A stretch of 64,000 bases of DNA from Sphingobacterium spiritivorum (GTDB lineage: Bacteria; Bacteroidota; Bacteroidia; Sphingobacteriales; Sphingobacteriaceae). The notes below the pieces were generated by a model. It ran no database searches, was not told the origin of the DNA, and saw nothing but the letters and a program-made list of their open reading frames with translations. The DNA is taken from positions 2,666,001-2,730,000 of the forward strand of contig NZ_CP068083.1 in the NCBI RefSeq assembly GCF_016725325.1, written 5' to 3'. This document shows positions 1-8,100 of the stretch, piece by piece; positions within the stretch are counted from its first letter, which is position 1, and the number at the start of each line of letters is the position of its first letter. Both the position numbers and the translations under genes were made by a program.

Positions 1-212
1 GCGTAGATAAGTGTTTTACCATCTGCTGTCAGTCCTTCTGCGGATACACGCCCTAACTTCCATAAAAGTTCCGGTGTAAGTGCTGTTGTGTTGGATTGAT
101 GTGCCATGCGTTGATCGATTAAAGATTTGTCTGTTTTTAACTCCGGCCCTGACTGAGCAAGCGTAAAACCCGAAACCGAAACCATAGCTACAGCTAATAT
201 ATGTTTCTTCAT
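1..212 (-). CDS. S9-family (prolyl oligopeptidase-like) peptidase, N-terminal fragment
   Basis: The gene is cut by the window edge, so only the first 70 codons are visible. The ATG at 212 gives a signal peptide (MKKHILAVAMVSVSGFTLAQ) with likely cleavage after the AQ region. It is followed by a stretch with 'LTPELLWKLGRVS', then 'GLTADGKTLIYA', which resembles the first beta-propeller blade of secreted S9/DPP-type peptidases of Bacteroidota. The catalytic domain lies outside the window, so the peptidase call rests on this short N-terminal signature only. The protein would be exported to the periplasm. No canonical promoter box was found in the upstream AT-rich gap. Confidence 0.55.
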   Translation of the reverse strand, partial: MKKHILAVAMVSVSGFTLAQSGPELKTDKSLIDQRMAHQSNTTALTPELLWKLGRVSAEGLTADGKTLIY

Positions 213-351
213 AAATACTAGAATAAATGAACCGCAAGTTACTAAAAGGCTTTAATAACTTAAATAAAACGGATCATTTATGCCTAATCAATATATGAAT
301 AGCAGTGAGATATATTTTGAGAAAAATCATTGTAATGCTAAAAGATGTAAT

Positions 352-378
352 AGCCACTTCCTCAGAGAGGAAATGGCT
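352..378 (-). terminator. Hairpin downstream of creD, possible terminator
   Basis: Twelve-base arms AGCCACTTCCTC and GAGGAAATGGCT enclose the loop AGA, with one C/A mismatch. It lies 36 bases beyond the creD stop. The T-rich stretch that follows on the minus strand is broken up, so termination is plausible but not strong. The rest of the 213-413 gap shows no gene. Confidence 0.35.
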
Positions 379-413
379 AAAATCACATCACTATTAAATT
401 AAACACCGCACTT

Positions 414-1865
414 TTATTTATTGTCAAATTGATACCAATTGATCTTTGTGGACAAACGCATCAGTACAGCCAGTATGACAAACATGCCTATAGTACCGAC
501 AATAAGAGACAGATCGCGTAATTGCATAAGCACATATATAAAAACGTAGAATGTGCTGAGTATGCCTGCAAAAATTGCTGCTGTCTTGTTGTCTTTTGTG
601 ATACCTTTGATAAATACAGCAATCAATCCTACAGTGGCAAGCGCTGCAAGTACATAAGCAATATTAAATCCCATCTGCTCACTTAACGCAAGTAAAAGCG
701 AATAAAAGAGAGCCATAGCCGCTCCTATAAGAATATACTGGATAATATGTATACGTTGTTTTTTTACAATTTCTGTAAATAACAAAGCAGTAAATGTCAG
801 CAGAATCACGAGTATACCATATTTGGCTACCCGGGTTGTTTTCTGATATTGATTTACCTCCGGTAAAAAGTTTACGGATACCATATCGTCATTGGTCAAT
901 GTCTGTTGTGTATACGTTGTGGACGATGTCGGTTCAGGCATAGTGGTAGCACTGTACTGAGTTTCTTCTATATCGCTATAAAATTTGTACAGTGTTTCAG
1001 CAGTACCGGTCCATGACTGCGGAAGTTTCCGGCTAAAACTTGGTATACTCCATTTTGCAGAAAAATTATTCGCTCCGACTTGTCTGTCTTCCGGAAGAAA
1101 TGCGCCGTTAAAGCTGGGATTAGACCAGTTTCCTGAAATGGAAATATCAGTCTGTGCTGCTAATGGAAGAAAGTTGAGCGACTTGGATCCTTTCAGATCA
1201 AAGGAAATATTGAAATTCTGCTTGCTGTCCTTCTCATTCGCGATAGCAACCGGAGCTGTCAGACTCTGGCTGAAAAGTGTCAGATTGTTAAAGTCAGGTT
1301 CCAGTTCTAATTTCTGATCTTTCCAGGTAAACTGAGGTGTAGCTTTCAGACCTTTGAAATCCTCTACACCAAATACCACACGGGCCTGATCCCAATTGAC
1401 GTCTGCCGGGTCGATCTTTAATTTAGAAAGGTTCAGCGAATCAAAATCTCCCGAAATATTAAGCTTGGTGTTGTACACCACTACCTTGTATATACCTCGT
1501 TTGAGCGGTTCTGGACTGACTTTACTGTCTATCTTGACATGGTTGGGAAGTAAAAAGATCCACTCTGTCAGCTTTACCTTTTCGATAACCTTTACTTCAG
1601 TATTCTGTATTTTTTTTTCTGATATCTGATCAGCGATTTTTGTGTACGGGATAGCCAGTACAGGTGTACCTATGACCTGTTGCTTTCCCCACTTAAGTGC
1701 GATTTCCGAATTGACCTCTTGTTCCCGGTACTTTCTTTCTTCAATAAGTTCACTAATCCAATGCATAGGTATAAGCATAATCAGCGTAAGTACCAATATC
1801 ATGATCAGTTTTACAGCGACTGATTGCATGATTTTTTCTAAAAATGAGACTTCTTTAGTTTCCAT
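414..1865 (-). CDS. creD: CreD-family inner membrane protein
   Basis: This 483-residue protein matches the CreD family in length and layout. One N-terminal membrane helix (about 16-36) is followed by a large extracytoplasmic beta-rich domain (about 50-340). A cluster of membrane helices (about 345-475) comes next, and the tail is basic. The opening motif around EIALKWGKQQVIGTPVLAIPY is typical of the family. In Enterobacteria CreD belongs to the CreBC regulon and affects envelope integrity and beta-lactam/colicin responses; its biochemical activity is unknown. The start ATG overlaps the end of the upstream COQ4-like gene by 11 bases, so the two are probably translationally coupled. No CreB/CreC pair lies nearby. 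A palindromic operator before the upstream gene suggests control by the adjacent winged-helix regulator. Confidence 0.9.
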   Translation of the reverse strand: METKEVSFLEKIMQSVAVKLIMILVLTLIMLIPMHWISELIEERKYREQEVNSEIALKWGKQQVIGTPVLAIPYTKIADQISEKKIQNTEVKVIEKVKLTEWIFLLPNHVKIDSKVSPEPLKRGIYKVVVYNTKLNISGDFDSLNLSKLKIDPADVNWDQARVVFGVEDFKGLKATPQFTWKDQKLELEPDFNNLTLFSQSLTAPVAIANEKDSKQNFNISFDLKGSKSLNFLPLAAQTDISISGNWSNPSFNGAFLPEDRQVGANNFSAKWSIPSFSRKLPQSWTGTAETLYKFYSDIEETQYSATTMPEPTSSTTYTQQTLTNDDMVSVNFLPEVNQYQKTTRVAKYGILVILLTFTALLFTEIVKKQRIHIIQYILIGAAMALFYSLLLALSEQMGFNIAYVLAALATVGLIAVFIKGITKDNKTAAIFAGILSTFYVFIYVLMQLRDLSLIVGTIGMFVILAVLMRLSTKINWYQFDNK

Positions 1866-2382
1866 AATGTTGTGTGTGATAAGGGGTGAATAAAGTATAA
1901 TGTTTTAAATAATAAGAGGCATCGAAATGTATAGATTGCCTGATATCCGCTATAGGGATATATAAAAGTTGTTTAAAGTCGAGATGATAGAATTTTTGCA
2001 TTTTACTTCCTTTCGTAAAATGTCGTACATAGTCCGGGACATATTCAGGATAAACCATTACACCTAATACAAGTGAACATAAGAGATAGAGACTGATCTT
2101 TCCGTTGCCAAGTAAAAGAAACTGCAGACTGACTTCATCCTGAATCTCTGTATCTGTTTCAGTGATAAGATGGAATACATCGTGGTTTTCCAGTTTGGGA
2201 ATAATATCGAACCCTTTCTGTTGATAAAACAGACCAAGATGATGTCCGAGTGAATCTGCCGGATAGGAGAGAAAAGCCTCTTTACTGATTCCCCAGGGCT
2301 GTTTGTGCCGCTTGAATACATGTCGGTAAACAAGTTGTGTCCACTCGTACATCCAAACCATTAATTTCAATCTGATTTTCAT
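1855..2382 (-). CDS. COQ4-like protein with intact zinc motif
   Basis: This 175-residue soluble protein has no signal peptide. It carries the COQ4 signature HDxxH-x11-E in full, at H67, D68, H71 and E83. The flanking helices also fit the family: HHLGLFYQQKGFDI before the motif and a hydrophobic 'LYLLCSLVLG' after it. Mitochondrial COQ4 acts on the ubiquinone ring. Bacteroidota generally make menaquinone rather than ubiquinone, so the substrate here is unknown. The gene overlaps creD by 11 bases, which implies a shared transcript. A 17-base palindrome sits 19 bases before its ATG. The family call rests on the motif plus general resemblance and could be refined by structure prediction. Confidence 0.6.
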   Translation of the reverse strand: MKIRLKLMVWMYEWTQLVYRHVFKRHKQPWGISKEAFLSYPADSLGHHLGLFYQQKGFDIIPKLENHDVFHLITETDTEIQDEVSLQFLLLGNGKISLYLLCSLVLGVMVYPEYVPDYVRHFTKGSKMQKFYHLDFKQLLYIPIADIRQSIHFDASYYLKHYTLFTPYHTQHYGN

Positions 2383-2400
2383 TTTTCTTTTTCTAAAAGT

Positions 2401-2417
2401 ACTTTGAAATTCAAAGT
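2401..2417 (-). promoter_or_regulatory. Palindromic operator overlapping promoter of the COQ4-like/creD unit
   Basis: ACTTTGAAATTCAAAGT is a perfect 8-1-8 palindrome 19 bases before the ATG of the COQ4-like gene. On the minus strand its first half forms CAACTTTG, one base off the Bacteroidota -7 box. A near copy stands before the neighbouring regulator operon (3359-3375), so both are probably sites for the winged-helix protein encoded between them. Confidence 0.6.
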
Positions 2418-2432
2418 TGTTGGGTAAAAAAA

Positions 2433-2735
2433 TTATTTATACTGTTGTTTTATTAACTTTTCAAGAGCAGTCAGGTGATTCTCAAAGGCCATCTGTCCTT
2501 TGGTCGTCTTCCTGTAGCGTGTATTAGGCTTACGATCGATAAATGTCTTGAACACCTCTATATATCCTTCTTTTTCCAAAGTTTTGAGGTTTGAAGCTAA
2601 GTTGCCGTCTGTCACATCCAGCAGCATTTTCAGCGAACTGAAATCATATTCCAGATTTGCAACCAGCACACTCATGATCTGTAAGCGGACTTTATTTTCT
2701 AATATTTTGTCGTATAAATCTAAATTGATATTCAC
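2433..2735 (-). CDS. Small winged-helix transcriptional regulator
   Basis: The 100-residue protein is a single winged-helix domain of the PF13601 type, related to MarR/ArsR-like folds. Helix 'NKVRLQIMSVLVA' is followed by 'FSSLKMLLDVTDGNLASNLKTLEKEGYIEV' (helix-turn-helix and recognition helix), then a basic wing 'IDRKPNTRYRKTTKGQMAFENHL'. The start is GTG: its G is the last base of the upstream TAG stop (TAGTG), so translation is coupled to the membrane protein gene. Proteins of this kind often pair with an integral membrane partner. The two related palindromes at 2401-2417 and 3359-3375 are the obvious candidate operators, which would make this an autoregulator that also controls the COQ4-like/creD unit. 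Confidence 0.8.
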   Translation of the reverse strand: MNINLDLYDKILENKVRLQIMSVLVANLEYDFSSLKMLLDVTDGNLASNLKTLEKEGYIEVFKTFIDRKPNTRYRKTTKGQMAFENHLTALEKLIKQQYK

Positions 2736-3352
2736 TATTCATATTTTTTATGGACGATGACTCCATAAATAATATGAAGGACACCGAATCCTAAAGCCCA
2801 AAAAACAATTCCGTAGCCGGGAAACAGCAAAGCAAGTAATCCTAATCCGATTTCGCAAATTCCCAGCCACCTGATTTCTTTAAAAGTGAAATTTCCTCCT
2901 GCTACTAATGCCAGGCCATAAAAGATCAGCAGGGTAGAAGCTACGGCCAGCATCATACCTCTTGCTATAAGCAGCAAGGCAAATATACCTCCTGTCAGCA
3001 GCGGAACAGCTACTGCAAATAATAATGATCTGCTTGTCTGATTCCAGATCGATTGCTGATGGATCTTCGCTTTGCGTTTGGCCATAACGAGGCCGGTGGT
3101 AATAGAAGCCGCCAGAACCAGCACTGCCGTAATTAATAGCTTACTAATAATAGAAGGTTCATTGACATAATGATCTCTGTAGCCCATCACACTATCGAAT
3201 CCATAGACTTCGTAGTATGCATAAGCTGCACCGATAAGTGCATATATACCAATAAGGATGCTCGAAATGCCGCTAATGGAAATAAATTTTGTTGATTTTT
3301 CCATCAAAGAGCGTATTTGCGCAATATCTTTTATTAAATCTTCTTGCTTCAT
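2735..3352 (-). CDS. Multi-pass membrane protein paired with the winged-helix regulator
   Basis: With the start at 3352 (MKQEDLIKDIAQIRSLMEKS) the protein has 205 residues. A longer reading from 3400 would run through the promoter/operator and is rejected. After a short cytoplasmic helix there are about six hydrophobic segments (roughly 23-45, 69-90, 107-127, 131-150, 158-175 and 178-197), ending in a charged tail. No known catalytic motif is visible. The one-base stop/start overlap with the downstream regulator gene and the shared palindromic operator suggest a small sensor or response module. Its function is unknown; it resembles the uncharacterised membrane proteins often found next to such regulators in Bacteroidota. 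Confidence 0.75.
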   Translation of the reverse strand: MKQEDLIKDIAQIRSLMEKSTKFISISGISSILIGIYALIGAAYAYYEVYGFDSVMGYRDHYVNEPSIISKLLITAVLVLAASITTGLVMAKRKAKIHQQSIWNQTSRSLLFAVAVPLLTGGIFALLLIARGMMLAVASTLLIFYGLALVAGGNFTFKEIRWLGICEIGLGLLALLFPGYGIVFWALGFGVLHIIYGVIVHKKYE

Positions 3353-3358
3353 AAAAGT

Positions 3359-3375
3359 ACTTTGTTTTTCAAAGT
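3359..3375 (-). promoter_or_regulatory. Palindromic operator in the promoter of the membrane protein/regulator operon
   Basis: ACTTTGTTTTTCAAAGT is an ACTTTG-N5-CAAAGT inverted repeat that ends 7 bases before the ATG at 3352. On the minus strand the distal half reads TTACTTTG, one base off the -7 consensus. A TTTTTTG tract lies about 20 bases further upstream as a possible -33 box. It shares the leading AAAAGTACTTTG and the CAAAGT half with the site at 2401-2417. Confidence 0.6.
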
Positions 3376-3459
3376 AAATGAATAATAATGAATTATGCAA
3401 AAAACTTTTTTGATTTTATTTTAGATTGAAAAAATATTCAAAAAATAGTTTGAAAATAC

Positions 3460-3490
3460 TTGCAGGATATCGTTTTGGTTTCTATCTTTG
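3460..3490 (+). promoter_or_regulatory. Promoter of the tRNA-Leu gene
   Basis: TATCTTTG at 3483-3490 is an exact Bacteroidota -7 box, with a TTG at 3460-3462 and a 20-base spacer. Transcription would begin a few bases downstream, about 15 bases ahead of the mature tRNA. Confidence 0.65.
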
Positions 3491-3512
3491 TGCCACAATA
3501 AAAGTCCTAACC

Positions 3513-3594
3513 GCGGAAGTGGCGTAATTGGTAGCCGCACCAGACTTAGGATCTGGCGCCGCAAGGCGTGGGGGTTCGAGTCCCTTCTTCCGCA
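3513..3594 (+). tRNA. tRNA-Leu (anticodon TAG)
   Basis: The sequence folds as a class II tRNA of 82 nt. The acceptor arm GCGGAAG pairs with CTTCCGC, followed by discriminator A. The anticodon stem CCAGA/TCTGG holds the loop CTTAGGA, giving anticodon TAG. A long variable arm (CGCC GCAA GGCG) is typical of tRNA-Leu. The T loop is TTCGAGT, with two G-T pairs in its stem. CCA is not encoded. The gene is followed at once by a strong terminator, so it is a single-gene transcript. Confidence 0.97.
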
Positions 3595-3601
3595 CTTGAT
3601 G

Positions 3602-3638
3602 TCCTCCCGAAAATTAAACATCGGGAGGATTTTTTTTT
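3602..3638 (+). terminator. Intrinsic terminator after tRNA-Leu
   Basis: A perfect nine-base stem, TCCTCCCGA and TCGGGAGGA, with a ten-base loop is followed by a run of nine T. It separates the tRNA from trigger factor. Confidence 0.88.
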
Positions 3639-3673
3639 AAAAAAATAATGCGATTAAACGCTTAGAATAAAGT

Positions 3674-4999
3674 ATGAAAGTTTCTCACAAGAAGATTGAC
3701 GACATCAACGCTAACATCACAGTAGATTTAGCACCAGAAGATTACAACCCACAGGTTGATAAGGCAATAAAAGATCAGGCTAAAAAAGCTAAATTACCAG
3801 GTTTCCGTCCGGGAATGGTTCCTACTGGTCATATCAGAAGAACATACGGTAAATCAATCTTATTTGACGAAGTCAATAAGGTGGTGAATGATAAAATTGC
3901 AGAGTATATTTCAGAAAACAAACTGGAAGTATTGGGACAACCTCTTCCAATTGATGAAGAAGTAAACTACAACTGGGATTTCAAAGATTCGTTCAACTTC
4001 ACTTATGAAATTGGTTTAGCACCTGAATTTGAAACTCCTTTCACTAAAGAAACTGAATTCACAGAATACGATATCAAAGCTGATACGGAAACATTAGAAT
4101 CCCGTATCAAGAATCTTCGTCGCAGCTACGGAAAAATGACAAATCCTGAAGTATCAGAAGAAGGAGATGTATTGTACGCTACGTTAAAACAAGAAGGTGA
4201 AGAGGGTATCGAAAAAACTACATCCGTTCGTACAGATATCATCGAAGACCCTAAGATCAAAAAATCTTTGTCAGGTCTTAAAAAAGATGATACCGTAAAG
4301 ATTGATGTGAAAAAAGCTTTCAAGGCAGCTGATTTAGCTCGTATTTTGGGTATTACTGAAGAAGAAGCTGAAGCAATTGCACCTGCTAAATTCGAATTGA
4401 CTGTTAAAAATATCAACCGTCTTGAAGAATCGGAATTGAATCAGGAATTCTTTGATAAATTATTCCCTGCAGGTGAAGTAACTACAGAGGAAGTTTTCAA
4501 AGAAAAAGTAACAGAAGAAGTTGAGAACTTGTTCAAACAAAATTCTGCTCAGAAACTGCGTAACGATCTTTATACTTTCGGTATGGAGAAAGTTGATGTG
4601 AAATTCCCTGAAGAATTCCTGAAAAGATGGTTGAAAGCAACTAATCCTAACATCACTGAACAAGAGCTGGAAGAAGGTTTTGCTGACTTCATCAATAACC
4701 TGAAATGGACTATTATTGAAAACCGTATCGTTACTGCTAACAACTTAGAAGTAAAATATGATGAGGTTATCAATCTTGCTAAAGAACGTATCTACGCTCA
4801 AATCAAGATGTATAACATCAATGAAGAGCCTGCTGATGAGCAATTGTCACAATATGCTATTCAGATGTTGCAGGACAGAGAGCAGGCTAACCGTCTGTTC
4901 GAAGAGGCAAAAGCTCTTAAAGTATTCGATCACCTGAAAACAGTTGTAAAATTGAAATCAAAGAAAATCGATTACGATAAATTTGAAAAATTAGCATAA
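3674..4999 (+). CDS. tig: Trigger factor, ribosome-associated chaperone
   Basis: The protein binds the ribosome at the exit tunnel and shields nascent chains. The ribosome-binding signature GFRPGMVP sits at residues 43-50, the same place as in E. coli. The N-terminal domain covers about 1-115. A divergent FKBP-like middle region (about 150-250) contains an insertion around AADLARILGITEEEAEAI, so prolyl isomerase activity is doubtful. The helical C-terminal chaperone arms fill the rest. The 441-residue length is normal. Trigger factor is often followed by clpP/clpX; here a strong terminator follows instead and no Clp gene is present in the window. Confidence 0.95.
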   Translation: MKVSHKKIDDINANITVDLAPEDYNPQVDKAIKDQAKKAKLPGFRPGMVPTGHIRRTYGKSILFDEVNKVVNDKIAEYISENKLEVLGQPLPIDEEVNYNWDFKDSFNFTYEIGLAPEFETPFTKETEFTEYDIKADTETLESRIKNLRRSYGKMTNPEVSEEGDVLYATLKQEGEEGIEKTTSVRTDIIEDPKIKKSLSGLKKDDTVKIDVKKAFKAADLARILGITEEEAEAIAPAKFELTVKNINRLEESELNQEFFDKLFPAGEVTTEEVFKEKVTEEVENLFKQNSAQKLRNDLYTFGMEKVDVKFPEEFLKRWLKATNPNITEQELEEGFADFINNLKWTIIENRIVTANNLEVKYDEVINLAKERIYAQIKMYNINEEPADEQLSQYAIQMLQDREQANRLFEEAKALKVFDHLKTVVKLKSKKIDYDKFEKLA

Positions 5000-5018
5000 G
5001 CTTATTTTAATATATCCT

Positions 5019-5057
5019 AAAGCCGGCCTTTCCTACTCGAAAGGCCGGCTTTGTTTT
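5019..5057 (+). terminator. Intrinsic terminator after tig
   Basis: A perfect 14-base inverted repeat (AAAGCCGGCCTTTC / GAAAGGCCGGCTTT) with a six-base loop is followed by GTTTTG. The A-rich left flank may also let it work for the minus strand. The 140 bases between it and the tamB stop hold nothing recognisable. Confidence 0.85.
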
Positions 5058-5199
5058 GAGCTTGTATTGCTGAATTAAACAGGCTCGACTTTAAGTCTTA
5101 CACTTTGCAGTGCTGCAGAAAGTTTACCCGGCTTGAAGTTATCCGCTGTAAGTAGATTATATTATTGAATACTGCTTGCCATACTCCGATCTTTGAGCC

Positions 5200-8100
5200 T
5201 TATTTAGTGGATTTTTGAGATTCTTTTTTCTTAGGATTGGTTTCTTCTTCAAATCGTCTCCAGAATATCATGCGTTTGAAAAATTCGGAAAAGCTGTTGA
5301 ATTCTTGTCTGTAGACCAATCCTGCGGCGCTGATGTAATCATTGTCCATCCCTAACAGAAGGAAATTTCGTGTATTAAGCCGGTTAGATGCCCGCAGGAT
5401 CAGACTTCCATCTTTACGCAGACGATAGGAAAGTTCAGCGTCTGTCGCAACTTCATTGGAGAATACATTCAAATCGTTGAGTTGCAGATTTCTTCTGTCT
5501 GTAACACCACCTGTAATGATGAGTCTGTCATTAAAGAAGCGCAGAGATGCCGAAGCGTCATTAAGGGAACGAATATTAAGATCAAAGAAGTTGATGTTCA
5601 GCGATTGCGAAATAATTGTATTCAACTGATTGAACGCAATCTCAGTTCCTGCTGATAGCAAAGTGTTGTTCACTTCTTTTCCAAATTCTGTGGACGATCC
5701 TGGTGTAAAGCTGCGCCTTACAATAAGACTCATAGCTTGCTGATTGACATTGTTGGCATCTGTCAGGTATCCCTGAAGTTCATCATTGATGTACGGATCC
5801 TGTGGAAAGGTCAATGCAAAACTTATATCTGGTTTGGTGAGATTTCCTTTCAGGATCATATCTGCCTGCGCAAGCACGCGTTGATCTCTGGTCGATGAAC
5901 GGCCTGCCGCATTATACAGGGGAGCTACTGACGTTCTTTGTTCATACACGGCACTGAGGTTGATTATCGCCTCACTCGGATTCCCGGCCCAACGGATAGT
6001 TCCGCCTTCTTTCATATCAAAAATCTTATTGATAAAATCCTGTGCTGTAAAGTTGAACTTGCCCGAACTCACTACATAATCGCCGAACATTTCAAAATCA
6101 CCCAGACTGGATATCTTCAGATTTAGAGCGCCTGTACCTCTTCCTTTTAATGACCCCAGATCTGTCTGCAGATTGACTTCTGCATCGGGGGTTATATTCA
6201 GGTCCATATTCATACTCAACCCCTGAAAGTTGTTGCGATGGTTCTTTTTACGGTTTTCTGATGAATCGGGACTGATAAAATATATAAAGTCGCTCTCCGA
6301 GACAGTCATCGAACTATTGAATGGTATCGTAAATGTTGTATTCTCATTGGATTTGGCACGAATATCAATTTTCATAGCGGAGGTGAGTCCTTTGAATTTA
6401 AATGTACCCGTGGCATATGCTGTACCATAATAGAGATTGTTGTCTTTATACGTAGTATTGAGGACAAGAAAATTCTGCGTGCTGACATCTACATCTATTC
6501 GCGGATCGGAAAGTTTATTCAGATCAATATAACCGTTGGCTGTTGCTTCGTGATTGTTAGGATCAAATATTTTCAGATTGTTGAGTACGATATGATTTTT
6601 GGATACCTGTACTTCATCATCCGAGACTCTGTAAGGTGTCTTCAGATAATTAACAACAAAGGATGCATCTTTAAAACGTGTGACAGCACTTATTTCCGGC
6701 TTATTGATATAGCCTTTTACACTGATATCTCCGGATACAGAACCATGTAAATCGGAAACCAGATTCCGTAAAAACGGTTGAAATATAATTAAATCGGTAT
6801 TGACGAGTTTACCTGAAATATCAACCGCATTTTTATCATCCCCGATATTATAGGTGCCATCCAGTTTAAGCTGTTTATTTATTCCGTCTGCCAGATCTAC
6901 ATCCAGATCGACCAGACTTCCTTCCGGATTATAGGTTGCCATTAGTTTCAACTGGCCGATCGGCAATCCGTTGTATACGATGGGGCTAGTCTTGAGATCG
7001 GCATTAAAATACGGTTTTTTGAATAATGAATTGATCTGCAGATTACCGTTTACTTTACCTTGCATGGCAATACCCATTGGCTTTGTGAAACCGTCCAGTG
7101 AGGCTAATCCGAAATTATTGAAAGCGAAGTTGATCTTGTCGTTCTCATCGGACATTGCTCCGTCCACTTTGATCTCCTGCTCCCCCTGACTCAGTTTAAG
7201 ATTTTCCATGTAGACCTTTCCTTTAGAGATCCTTACCTGGGCATCCTGATTGATATTCCATTCTTCTCTGTTGATCTGAACTGTAGAAGGAGAGAAATTT
7301 ATATATGCAGGCTTATTATGTGCAAATAATATATTCCCGTTCAGATCCAGATAATTAGGAGAAGACTGCTGTGATAATTTGACATTAAAGAGCAGACTGT
7401 CTTTAGAAAGGATATTAGTCAGATTGATGTTGTTGATATACGCACTGTCAGAGAGATTCAGACGGTCGGCCGTAATCATTAAAGCCAGGGCTTCCTGATT
7501 TGCGTTTTCTTCAATAATCAGATTGGTGAGCTTTATTCCGTTATATCTTACAACAGGACTGTATGCCTGAAACTGTGCTGTATAATCTTCGGAAGAGAAG
7601 TTTGCATTGAGGGTTGCTCCGTCCTCTAATGTAAGATTCGGATCCAGGAAAGAGGCAATGGGATTGAATGATTTTACATTCAGAAATAAATCGAAATTCT
7701 GCTTATTGTAAGGCTTTGTCTCAAATCCTATGGCCGGAGCATAGCGCATGGCGAGGGATCTGAAATAAGATCCGATCGTCGTAAGATCAATTTCACCTTT
7801 AAGATTTACATCCAATACATCCGAATGTAAAACCAGATTACGATCTTCCTGATTGCCGGCTGCATCAAAATCCAGAAACGCAATATTGAACGTTCCTTTG
7901 GAAGTGGTAAAATGAATGTCTTTTGCTTCCAGTTTACCGATCAGATTATTCAGATTGTCGCCCTGCAGATTAGTAGTCAGACTTGTGTTGTGGATATTTA
8001 TAGTATCTTTTTTGAAAAGATTGATAGCGAATAAGTTGGTGTTTTCTATCTGCGCATTCAGCAAGTAAGTAGGAGAGTCCTTTTTCCAGTCTATATCTGT

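Noticed and set aside
16..237. 73-codon minus-strand frame at the window start
   Set aside because: Out of frame with the signal-peptide-bearing peptidase start at 212, which gives a far better protein.
3421..3621. Open frame on the minus strand across the tRNA-Leu region
   Set aside because: It is the reverse complement of the tRNA, its promoter and its terminator. Its 'CGRRDSNPHALRRQILSLVRLPITPLPR' stretch is the usual false protein read from tRNA-Leu.
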